A stretch of DNA of 64,000 nt from NCBI GenBank assembly GCA_031552335.1, contig JAVBMQ010000124.1, positions 3,422 to 67,421 of the forward strand, read 5' to 3'. Position numbers and translations under genes: made by a program. The notes beneath the pieces are model-generated. The model saw only the letters and a list, made by a program, of their open reading frames with translations. It was not told where the DNA came from and did not search any database. The DNA comes from JAISFI01 sp031552335. Lineage in GTDB: Bacteria; Bacteroidota; Bacteroidia; Bacteroidales; Azobacteroidaceae. Of this stretch, positions 18,802 through 27,443 are shown piece after piece (the first letter of the stretch is position 1; the number at the start of each line of letters is the position of its first letter).

Positions 18802-18831
18802 CTCTTCAAAACTTATTAATACATTTAAAAC

Positions 18832-20013
18832 ATGGAAAACAAAAGTTCAATGTGGATGAAATCCCTGCCGGTATTATTTGGCTTTTTTGTCATGGGATTT
18901 TGTGATATTGTAGGTATTTCTTCCGATTATGCTCAGAAGGCATTCGGATGGTCTAATACAATGACCGGATTTATTCCTTCGATGGTATTTATCTGGTTCC
19001 TGTTTCTCGGTATTCCGGTAGGTATCCAGATGAATAAATGGGGGAGAAAGAAAACAGTTCTGATCAGTATGGTCATTACGGTATTGGGTATGATTATCCC
19101 ACTGATTTCCTATAATAGTGTAACTTGTATGACAGCTTATGCTTTATTAGGCATCGGAAATGCCATCCTGCAAGTCTCACTGAATCCTCTTCTGAAAAAT
19201 GTGATTACCGACGATCACCTCTTAACCAGTAGTTTGACAGCCGGACAGGTAGTGAAGGCAATCTCATCTTTCGTGGGACCGTACATTGTTCTTTTTGCGG
19301 TTAATTATTTCGGAGGTGGCGATATCCATTATTGGTATTACTGTTTTCCCATACTGGGTGCAATTACTTTATTGTCTGCTTTATGGTTGATGGTAACTCC
19401 TATACCCCAGGAAGCGCCGGAAGATACAAAATCAGGATCTTCTTTTGGAGAAACCCTTTCTTTACTGAAGGATAAAACAATCTTACTTTTGTTCTTAGGT
19501 ATTTTCTTTGTAGTAGGGGTAGATGTGGCAACTAACTTTATCAGTTCCAAATTGATGGCTACCCGCTTCGGATGGACTAATGAACAGGCTGCTACTGCTC
19601 CGCAGATTTATTTTATCAGTCGTACATTCGGGGCCTTATTGGGTGCATTCCTGATGACTAAAATAGCTGAGATGAAATATTTCAAGGCAAATATTATCAT
19701 TTGTATTGCTGTTTTATTAATGATGGCCTTCGTTGAATCCGAAATGGTAAATATTATTTGTATCGGAGCGGTTGGTTTCCTATGTTCTTGTATCTTCCCT
19801 ATTATTTATTCTATGGCCGTTCAAAGACGTCCTGAAAAAGCCAATCAGATTTCCGGTTTGATGATTACAGCTGTTGCCGGTGGTGGCGCCGTTACTCCGA
19901 TACTTGGAATCGCAACAGATGCCGTTGGTATTGTCGGTGGAGTTTTTGTTATTTTAGTCTGTGTATTATATTTAACATATTGCGCTTTCGGTGTAAAGGT
20001 GAAAAGCGCTTAA
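18832..20013 (+). CDS. MFS sugar transporter (FucP/GluP-like)
   Basis: This 393-residue integral membrane protein has about 12 hydrophobic segments in two halves and a loop near residue 190-205 (PIPQEAPEDTKSGSS). The start MWMKSLPVLFGFFVMGFCDIVG and the cytoplasmic loop NKWGRKKTV fit the proton-sugar symporter group common in Bacteroidota for fucose, glucose/galactose or other released sugars. It lies between a GH28-like enzyme and a polysaccharide lyase, so it probably brings the mono- or disaccharide product through the inner membrane. Substrate is not determinable from sequence. An own promoter is possible upstream. Confidence 0.85.
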   Translation: MENKSSMWMKSLPVLFGFFVMGFCDIVGISSDYAQKAFGWSNTMTGFIPSMVFIWFLFLGIPVGIQMNKWGRKKTVLISMVITVLGMIIPLISYNSVTCMTAYALLGIGNAILQVSLNPLLKNVITDDHLLTSSLTAGQVVKAISSFVGPYIVLFAVNYFGGGDIHYWYYCFPILGAITLLSALWLMVTPIPQEAPEDTKSGSSFGETLSLLKDKTILLLFLGIFFVVGVDVATNFISSKLMATRFGWTNEQAATAPQIYFISRTFGALLGAFLMTKIAEMKYFKANIIICIAVLLMMAFVESEMVNIICIGAVGFLCSCIFPIIYSMAVQRRPEKANQISGLMITAVAGGGAVTPILGIATDAVGIVGGVFVILVCVLYLTYCAFGVKVKSA

Positions 20014-20026
20014 AATTTATTTAATC

Positions 20027-20053
20027 TAGTCCAAAATCCTTTTTTTAGGACTA
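20027..20053 (+). terminator. Weak hairpin after the MFS gene
   Basis: TAGTCC (20027-20032) pairs with GGACTA (20048-20053); the loop contains a T-run. Only 6 bp of stem, so it may be a weak terminator or chance. Confidence 0.3.
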
Positions 20054-20120
20054 CTTTCCGGTAAAACGCCTTTGAGAATAGCTTGTAGATGCATACATTT
20101 GCTATTGTAAAAGAAATAAT

Positions 20121-22865
20121 ATGAAGCGTTTTGCCGGAATTTTTTTAATTGTTAATCTTTTAATCTGTCTGATACCATTGGAAGGAATCGGACAAACTAC
20201 CATTCCTTTACCGGAAAACCTTCCGCAAAGTCACCCGCGGTTATTAACTACTTCTGCCTATAAACCGACTTTACAAAAGCAAATAAAAAATGAAACCTGG
20301 GCCAAAGAGGTACTCCGGGGAATCAATGATCGCATAGATATTTATGTCGACAGGCATGTTACAGATCCGGAATGGATGCCCTCACGCCTGATGATGTATT
20401 GGAAGAGCAAAGCCACAAATGTATATATTAAAGGTAGTTCATATTCTCATGCGGACGGGGAAGCGCCTGTGCCAACCGTCCGTTTTGGCAGTTCACGAGG
20501 TTTGGCGTCTGTTTATAAGAGGCCCAAATTGGAAGATATTATCCCATATATGGATGATACCAAAGGAGTCTATTTCCATCATTCCAATAAACCGGGAAAT
20601 CCTCTGGAATGGGGAGAACAGGAAAACGCTTCGGGCATAGAGAGCATCAATGAACAGATTATGGGCCTGGGGAAAGATGCTGCTTTCCTTTATTGGCTTA
20701 CTGATCAGGAAAAGTATGCCCGGTTTGCTTTCGACCTTTTTGATACTTATATGACAGGGATGTATTACCGTAATGAACCTGTTGATTTGAACAAAGGTCA
20801 TGCCCAAACTCTCGTCGGATTGTCTACTTTTGAGGTGATTCAGGAACGTATTTTAGCGGAATTGTCTTATTTGTATGACTTTCTGTATCCGTATATAGAA
20901 AAAAAGCATCATGATAAAATGGATATGTATGCTGCTACCTTCAAAAAATGGATAGATATCACGATTAAAAATGGAGTTCCCCAGAATAATTGGGATTTGC
21001 ACCAGGCTAAGTTCATATTAAAAGTGGCTATGGTATTGGAAGACAATAACAATTATTCCGATGGCAAAGGCCGTGAATATTACATTGATTATATATTGAA
21101 CAAATCGTCAGCCCGTCAGTGGTCTATACCCAGACTGATGGCGTATGGTTATGATTTTAATACCGGTGTATGGAACGAATGTCCGGGTTATGCACAGGGA
21201 GTAACCAAGGATCTGACAAATTTTATCAGGGATTATGATAATACTTTCAATCAGAATTTATTGCCCTATATACCTGTAATGACAAAAGCGGTGGAGATGT
21301 TACCGCAATATTTGTTCCCCAATAATAAAATCTCGGCATTTGGAGATTCATATTACAGTGATTTGAATAACGAAGCGATAAGCGATATGATTCGTATGGC
21401 TCAGAAATACAAAGACAAAAAAAGTGAAGTATTATTCACTCAAATGTATAAGTTGTTCGATCCCAAAGCCGGACAAATAGATAAAGGAAAGAAACTATCG
21501 TCGCAAATTTATTCTTTTTTTACTGCCAAACCATTGCACTTGGATGAGAAAACAGAAAAAGGAAATCTGAGAGAATATGTAACCCCCACCTTCTATGCTC
21601 CTAATGTCAGTTGGTTTGTTCAGCGTAACGGCTATGAAGATAAAACCAATGGAATGATGATCTCTCAATATGCTTCATATGGGAATCATGCCCATTCCAA
21701 TGGAGTTGCTATAGAATTGTATGGAAAAGGTTATGTGCTTGGGGCTGAGTCGGGAATTGGTTCTACTTATTTTGAAAAACCTTATCTGGAATATTATTCA
21801 CAATTCCCGGCCCATAATACGGTGATGGTCGATGGCATTTCCAAATACCCGGAAATGTTGAGTAACCATCCTTTCGATTTGTTGGCTTGTTATCCGGAAT
21901 CAGGAAAGAAAAACGGTTATTATCAGGAGATAACTTTCTCAGATGTTTATTTCCTCGAACCGGAGAGCCGGAGCGATCAGAACCGTTTCCTGAGCATTGT
22001 CCGTACAGGTGAAAATACAGGTTATTATATAGATATCTTCCGTTCCCGTAAACAACGGAAGGGTGATAAGTATCACGATTATTTTTATCATAACATCGGA
22101 CAGGAAATGTTTATCCGTGATATAGCAGGGAACGATCTGGATTTACAACCTTCTGAAGAGATGGCATTTGCCGGCGGACATTTATTTGCATTGGATTATC
22201 AATGGGATAAAAAATCTGTCAGGACGGATCAGGATTACCAGTCTATTTGGAAAATGTCTATGCCCGACGGAAATCATATTTATATGAATCTTTGGATGAA
22301 AGGTTATTCCAACCGGGAAGTCTTTTCCGTTAAGTCTCCATCGGCAAAGTCGTTTTCAGGAAATCATGGAATCCCTTATGAAGTAGGGAAAGAGCCTTAT
22401 TTGACATTGGTTGCCCGTCAGCATGGCGCAGCCTGGAATGCTCCTTTTGTCTCAATTTTTGAACCTACGGATGAAAAAGGCGGAAAATCTATTCAATCTA
22501 TTCGTTCTTTTGAAGTGGAAAAGTCTTCTCCTGATTTTGTCGGACTAATAGTTACCGGTAAATCCGGCAGAAAGGATTATATTTTTTCATCGGTAAAAGA
22601 GGAGAATATCTCTTACAACGGATATTCCGTGAATGCAAGCTATACATTGATCTCTGAAAATGGCAATGATTTTACCTTGTTCATGGGGAATGGAACCCAA
22701 TTGAAGGCCAAAGGATTTACAATCCATGCTCCGGAAAAAACTACTGCAGTCCTGGAATATAAAAATGGAGCGTATTACTTTACCTGCGATGCTCCGGTTA
22801 CTCTGACTGATGCCAATGGAAAAACAACTCAATACAATCAAACCAATTATTCAAAAATAAAATGA
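20121..22865 (+). CDS. Heparinase II/III-family polysaccharide lyase
   Basis: This 914-residue exported protein (signal peptide about 1-24, GIG-Q) has an N-terminal alpha/alpha toroid (SHPRLL start; helices to about 460) and a C-terminal beta-sandwich. The heparinase II/III core is seen at GNHAHSNGVAIELYGKGYVL near residue 525 and FPAHNTVMVDG near 570. Such enzymes cleave uronic-acid polysaccharides by beta-elimination in the periplasm or at the cell surface, leaving unsaturated ends that GH88 removes. It overlaps the next GH43 gene by 4 bp (ATGA), so the two are translated together. The exact PL family cannot be named; substrates in this fold include alginate, heparin, hyaluronate and others. 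Confidence 0.85.
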   Translation: MKRFAGIFLIVNLLICLIPLEGIGQTTIPLPENLPQSHPRLLTTSAYKPTLQKQIKNETWAKEVLRGINDRIDIYVDRHVTDPEWMPSRLMMYWKSKATNVYIKGSSYSHADGEAPVPTVRFGSSRGLASVYKRPKLEDIIPYMDDTKGVYFHHSNKPGNPLEWGEQENASGIESINEQIMGLGKDAAFLYWLTDQEKYARFAFDLFDTYMTGMYYRNEPVDLNKGHAQTLVGLSTFEVIQERILAELSYLYDFLYPYIEKKHHDKMDMYAATFKKWIDITIKNGVPQNNWDLHQAKFILKVAMVLEDNNNYSDGKGREYYIDYILNKSSARQWSIPRLMAYGYDFNTGVWNECPGYAQGVTKDLTNFIRDYDNTFNQNLLPYIPVMTKAVEMLPQYLFPNNKISAFGDSYYSDLNNEAISDMIRMAQKYKDKKSEVLFTQMYKLFDPKAGQIDKGKKLSSQIYSFFTAKPLHLDEKTEKGNLREYVTPTFYAPNVSWFVQRNGYEDKTNGMMISQYASYGNHAHSNGVAIELYGKGYVLGAESGIGSTYFEKPYLEYYSQFPAHNTVMVDGISKYPEMLSNHPFDLLACYPESGKKNGYYQEITFSDVYFLEPESRSDQNRFLSIVRTGENTGYYIDIFRSRKQRKGDKYHDYFYHNIGQEMFIRDIAGNDLDLQPSEEMAFAGGHLFALDYQWDKKSVRTDQDYQSIWKMSMPDGNHIYMNLWMKGYSNREVFSVKSPSAKSFSGNHGIPYEVGKEPYLTLVARQHGAAWNAPFVSIFEPTDEKGGKSIQSIRSFEVEKSSPDFVGLIVTGKSGRKDYIFSSVKEENISYNGYSVNASYTLISENGNDFTLFMGNGTQLKAKGFTIHAPEKTTAVLEYKNGAYYFTCDAPVTLTDANGKTTQYNQTNYSKIK

Positions 22866-24568
22866 TCAAATATCTAAGACCATGTGATTTGCTTAGTGTA
22901 TTATTAATCTTGTTGATAGGCACATCTTTTACTTTGCCGGTACAAGCACAAGTACCTTATGTTTCCAAAGCCTGGGTGGCCGATCAGGGTAACGGGACCT
23001 ATAAAAATCCGATTTTGCATGCTGATTATTCCGATCCGGATGTGGTAAGGGTGGGAGATGATTTCTATATGACTGCATCCAGTTTTAATTGTGTTCCGGG
23101 TCTTCCGGTTTTACATTCTAAAGATTTGGTTAATTGGAAGATTGTTAATTATGCTTTGCCGGAACTACGCATGGAGGGAGTTACTCCTGAAAATTTCTTT
23201 GATCTTTCTCAACATGGGCGGGGAGTTTGGGCGCCTTGTATCCGTTATCATAACGGAGAATATATGATTTACTGGGGTGATCCTGATTTTGGTATTTATG
23301 TAGTGAAAACAAAAGATATCCTGGGTAAATGGGATGAGCCTATCCTGGTTTTACCGGGAAAAGGCCGTATTGATCCGAGTCCTTTATTTGATGATGATGG
23401 AAGTGTATACCTGGTACATGCCTGGGCAGGAAGCCGGGCCGGTTTCAACAGTGTACTGACTATGGCTGAAATGAATGCCGAAGGAACAAAACTGATTCGT
23501 CCGGAAGTAATTGTTTTCAATGGATTCGAAGGAGGTGATAACAACCATACGGTAGAAGGTCCGAAGTGTTATAAAAGGAATGGTTACTATTATATTTTTG
23601 CTCCTGCAGGAGGTGTACTAAGCGGATGGCAACTGGCTTTACGCTCTAAATCTGTTTACGGGCCTTATGAGTTTAAGAAGGTATTGCACCAGGGAAGCAG
23701 TCCGGTAAATGGTCCTCACCAGGGTGGATGGGTGACTACTCCCGATGGAAAAGAAGATTGGTTTGTTCACTTTCAGGATAATGGTTGTTATGGGCGTATC
23801 ATTCATCTGCAACCCATGAAGTGGGTAAATGATTGGCCGGTGATTGGAGTAGATAAGGAAGGGAAAGGCATCGGCGAACCGGTATTGACTTATAAGAAAC
23901 CAAATGTGGGGAAAACTTATTTCATAGAAACACCTGCCGAATCGGATGAATTCGATGATATGGAATTAGGAAAACAATGGGAATGGCACGGAAATCCGGA
24001 AGATACCTGGGCTTTCTTTTCTAACCAGGGTTATATTCGTTTATATCCCGGTTATTTGCCGAAGGGATATGTCAATATGTTCAGTTTGCCTAACCTGTTG
24101 ATGCAGAAATTCCCTGCGGAGTTGTTTTCTGCTTCTCTCAAACTGACTTTCAATCCGTATGTGGAAAATGAAAGAGCCGGTTTGGTCGTTATGGGCTGGG
24201 ATTATGCTACGCTGACATTGGTGAAAAAAGGGGAAGAATTGTACCTGGAACAAGAAATTTCCCTGAATAACGATAGAGAACCTGTTGATAAAACAACATT
24301 TTCCATCCCGTATTGTAAAATAGAACAATTGCCATATCATACCAAAACTGAAAGTATATACCTGAAAGTGCAGGTTAAAGCGGAAGGTATGTGTGCTTTC
24401 TCCTATAGTAAAGACGGAAAGAATTATAAATCAGTAGGAGAACCATTCAAAGCCCGTCAGGGAAAATGGATAGGGGCCAAGGTGGGGCTTTTTGCCGTAG
24501 TTCCGCATGAAGCGGAAAAAGTCAGCCGCGGACATGCGGATTTTGACTGGTTCAGAATAGAGAAATGA
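22862..24568 (+). CDS. GH43 beta-xylosidase/alpha-L-arabinofuranosidase with C-terminal beta-sandwich
   Basis: This 568-residue exported enzyme (signal peptide to about 30, VQA-Q) has a five-bladed propeller with all three GH43 acids in expected settings: Asp58 (DYSDPDV, base), Asp171 (RIDPSP, pKa modulator) and Glu232 (TVEGPK, acid). From about 365 a C-terminal concanavalin-like module follows (SDEFDDMELGKQWEWHGNP, ending HADFDWFRIEK), as in the GH43 subfamilies 10-12 group. It is translationally coupled to the lyase upstream. It probably removes xylose or arabinose from oligosaccharides. Family call very firm; specificity inferred. Confidence 0.93.
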   Translation: MIKYLRPCDLLSVLLILLIGTSFTLPVQAQVPYVSKAWVADQGNGTYKNPILHADYSDPDVVRVGDDFYMTASSFNCVPGLPVLHSKDLVNWKIVNYALPELRMEGVTPENFFDLSQHGRGVWAPCIRYHNGEYMIYWGDPDFGIYVVKTKDILGKWDEPILVLPGKGRIDPSPLFDDDGSVYLVHAWAGSRAGFNSVLTMAEMNAEGTKLIRPEVIVFNGFEGGDNNHTVEGPKCYKRNGYYYIFAPAGGVLSGWQLALRSKSVYGPYEFKKVLHQGSSPVNGPHQGGWVTTPDGKEDWFVHFQDNGCYGRIIHLQPMKWVNDWPVIGVDKEGKGIGEPVLTYKKPNVGKTYFIETPAESDEFDDMELGKQWEWHGNPEDTWAFFSNQGYIRLYPGYLPKGYVNMFSLPNLLMQKFPAELFSASLKLTFNPYVENERAGLVVMGWDYATLTLVKKGEELYLEQEISLNNDREPVDKTTFSIPYCKIEQLPYHTKTESIYLKVQVKAEGMCAFSYSKDGKNYKSVGEPFKARQGKWIGAKVGLFAVVPHEAEKVSRGHADFDWFRIEK

Positions 24569-24605
24569 ATAATATTCATATGTTAAATTTAAATTGAAAG
24601 ATGTC

Positions 24606-27356
24606 ATGAGAAGAAATTTTATCTATGTTTTAATGATGTTATTCGTTGTAGCTCTTTCCGCTTCAGGACAGACCTATAAATTGAATGACATGACTGCAAC
24701 AGAGTTTGAAGCTGGGGGAAATACCCAGTGGAGCTTTGAAAGATACACTATTGCTACTGGTAATTATAGCTTGCTTACTACCTATGGAGCAGATGGGCGT
24801 ATCAATTATTTTGACCGTTACAATCCGGAACGTTTTGCCGGGATTCTGATTTGTCAGGCTCCCGAAGTATTGAGTAATCCGTATCCTGTTAAACGTAACA
24901 GTTGGTATGATACTACAATTGAATATGTATACGTTGGCCGTGATTATGAAGACTATACAGGACCGAAAGGTTATGAAGTATATCCTACTTTAACAGCCAA
25001 TTCTATCATAACTTTCAAAGTTCCGGCTGATGGCTTCTATAAAGTGGATATGTCTATTGTCAGGGAAGATAATATTAATATAGAACCACTTGAAGCCATC
25101 ACTCGTATGCGTTTGGGTGGAGAAAGCCAGGTAGCTCCAACGGCTTCTTTGGGATTTAATTTCTACTTTGGCGCAGGAGGTAATTCTGCAAATCCGGAAC
25201 CTAAACCGGAAAACCCTTCCGAAAACCTGAGATTCGACAAGCAACAGGTTGTTTCTAATTATTTTTATGTGCATGCTAAAGCCAATGATAAAATATCTTT
25301 TGAAGTCGGTGTTGGAGAACGGGCGGTAACTCCTTCTAATCCCAGAGATGCATGGGGACGTGCCAAATGGACGAACCTGGTTCTTACAACAGTTACAGAG
25401 GAAGTAGCTAAAGCTGATCAGGAAAAATTTGTTGACCTGTACGATGATGATGATTCATACATGGATGAATACAATGAATTATTGGATAAGGCTTATGAAC
25501 TTATAGATAATCCTGATTATGATAAATATCCGGAAGCTGCTTATGGCGCTTATGTAGATGCTTTTGAAGCCATTATCAGTGATGCTGTTAACATTACAAG
25601 AATGAATGTAGATCTGTATGTGGCAAGATTAAAAGCTACCATCAATATGTATCTGGCTTCAGAAATTGGTCTCAAATTACATTATGATTTTGCGAATACA
25701 GAAAATGACACAGTTCCCGATTTGTCGGGAAACGGATATGCAGGAGCTTTACTCAGCGGTGCTAAGGTTGAAAAAATGGGCGAATATAATGTGCTGGAAT
25801 TAGGAAATGCAAATGGTTACTTAGATATGGGAAAATCTTTTGGTAATGTAATCGGAACCATGGGTGATTATACCATTTCTTCTTATGTACGTATCGATGA
25901 ATCTTCCAGTATTACTGGTAATGGAAACTTCCTTTGGACGTTTGCTTCACAAGCCGTTTGTGATAAAACAGTAGGAAAATATATTAACTACCGGGTTACA
26001 AACCAGAAATATGCTTATTCTCTGACCGGTTGGGAAAAAGAATATAACTTTGATGCTAAGGCTCCTTTAGCTAAAGGTGAATGGAAGCATGTTGTATTTA
26101 AACAAAAAGGAAATATAGCTGCTTTATATGTGGATGGAGTAGTTGTAGTTCAGGTAGATACAATCCAGAAATCAACTGCTGCAAATCCAAGTGCGGTAGG
26201 CGCTACTGTTGCCAATTGGATCGGTCGTCCTCAGTTTAGCGGCGACAGTTATCTGAAAAACACCAAAGTCTATGATTTCAGAGTATACAACTATGCGATT
26301 GAAGATAGTGAAATCACTACTATGGCAGAAAAAATAGAAGACCTGGAATATGCTTATAATTATGGTGGTGATGGTGATTTTACTGCATTGAAAGCTTTGA
26401 TTGCTGAATACAGAGCCATTGCTTCCGGAGCAGATGTGGGTGAGAATATGGGACAGTATCCGGAAGCTGCAATTTTCGAATTTGAAGATGCTATTTTTGT
26501 TGCCCAGGATTTGGTTGATGATAATAAAGGTTCTCAATATCTGATTGATGCAGCTGTGAAAAAATTGGAAGATGCTTATGTAACTTTCATGGCTGCTGCC
26601 GTTTCTATTATCGTTACTTCTACAAGTGAATGTGCGCTGGAATCCGGAATATATTATGTGAAAGCAGGTAAATATTACCTAACTGCACCTGTTGGCGCTG
26701 TGAATAATACTTATCTGACTATGAGTAAGAAACTTGAAAATCCGGAATTGTTAAATAACCGCCAGACATGGAATGTTCAATTCAATGCAATAGAAGCGGC
26801 TGCAAATCCGGCCAGATATTCATTTGTTTCTTGCTTGGATGACAACTGGACCACTGCCACTATTCATATGGATGAACTGGGCCGTGTTAAATTAGGAGGA
26901 CTGGACGCTACTGAATCAACTACCGGTGACAACCATATCTGGAGAAATCATTCCATATATTATAACGGTACAGCTTACGCTATTGTGAATGTGAAAAACA
27001 ATACAAGCCTTGTATTCAAAGGAACAGAAAATACTGATGGTTCTATTAAAACAGAATACAGCACATCTGCAGATAAGAAATTTATTTTTGATATTGTGAA
27101 ATTGGCTGATGACAAAACATCAATCAAACCTAATTCTGCAAGCTCTTCTGCGATTGTATATGACGGTGGAAATATGATCGTGCTTGAAGGTATCAATGCA
27201 GGTAGTCTGATCAAGGTATACGATTTCTCCGGACGGATGTTGAAACAAGTGAAAGCCAACGCTTCACGTGAAGAAATCAACATTCAGAAAGGTATGTATA
27301 TTGTAAAAGTACAGACTTCCGAGGCTTCTTTCGCCCGTAAAGTTGTAATTAGATAA
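24606..27356 (+). CDS. Exported LamG-domain protein with T9SS type A-like C-terminal domain
   Basis: The start is set to the ATG (MRRNFIYVLMML) rather than a TTG 12 bp upstream, because it begins a good signal peptide (cleavage SG-Q, about 22). The protein has 916 residues. An N-terminal beta-rich unknown domain (about 25-260) is followed by an acidic helical linker, a LamG domain (about 350-570; LKLHYDFANTEND, KVYDFRVYNYAIED), a second FIVAR-like helical stretch and a beta-domain starting ESGIYYVKAGKYYL. The last 65 residues (LIKVYDFSGRMLKQV, KGMYIVKVQT, ARKVVIR) match the type A T9SS sorting domain pattern. No catalytic site is recognised. It probably binds glycan at the cell surface, next to lyases and GH43. 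Confidence 0.78.
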   Translation: MRRNFIYVLMMLFVVALSASGQTYKLNDMTATEFEAGGNTQWSFERYTIATGNYSLLTTYGADGRINYFDRYNPERFAGILICQAPEVLSNPYPVKRNSWYDTTIEYVYVGRDYEDYTGPKGYEVYPTLTANSIITFKVPADGFYKVDMSIVREDNINIEPLEAITRMRLGGESQVAPTASLGFNFYFGAGGNSANPEPKPENPSENLRFDKQQVVSNYFYVHAKANDKISFEVGVGERAVTPSNPRDAWGRAKWTNLVLTTVTEEVAKADQEKFVDLYDDDDSYMDEYNELLDKAYELIDNPDYDKYPEAAYGAYVDAFEAIISDAVNITRMNVDLYVARLKATINMYLASEIGLKLHYDFANTENDTVPDLSGNGYAGALLSGAKVEKMGEYNVLELGNANGYLDMGKSFGNVIGTMGDYTISSYVRIDESSSITGNGNFLWTFASQAVCDKTVGKYINYRVTNQKYAYSLTGWEKEYNFDAKAPLAKGEWKHVVFKQKGNIAALYVDGVVVVQVDTIQKSTAANPSAVGATVANWIGRPQFSGDSYLKNTKVYDFRVYNYAIEDSEITTMAEKIEDLEYAYNYGGDGDFTALKALIAEYRAIASGADVGENMGQYPEAAIFEFEDAIFVAQDLVDDNKGSQYLIDAAVKKLEDAYVTFMAAAVSIIVTSTSECALESGIYYVKAGKYYLTAPVGAVNNTYLTMSKKLENPELLNNRQTWNVQFNAIEAAANPARYSFVSCLDDNWTTATIHMDELGRVKLGGLDATESTTGDNHIWRNHSIYYNGTAYAIVNVKNNTSLVFKGTENTDGSIKTEYSTSADKKFIFDIVKLADDKTSIKPNSASSSAIVYDGGNMIVLEGINAGSLIKVYDFSGRMLKQVKANASREEINIQKGMYIVKVQTSEASFARKVVIR

Positions 27357-27392
27357 TCTTTTTGCGGTATTTATTAAGAAAAGTTGAAGATG

Positions 27393-27426
27393 GGTGTGTC
27401 AAATACATACTTTTGGCACACCTTCT
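27393..27426 (+). terminator. Terminator hairpin
   Basis: GGTGTG-t-CAAA (27393-27403) pairs with TTTG-g-CACACC (27412-27422), followed by TTCTTTT. It lies between the LamG protein and the alginate-lyase-like gene, so these may be transcribed in part separately. Confidence 0.7.
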
Positions 27427-27443
27427 TTTAAAGACAAAAGATC

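Noticed and set aside
24594..24606. TTG start for the LamG/T9SS protein
   Set aside because: The ATG 12 bp downstream starts a better signal peptide (MRRNFIYVLMML).
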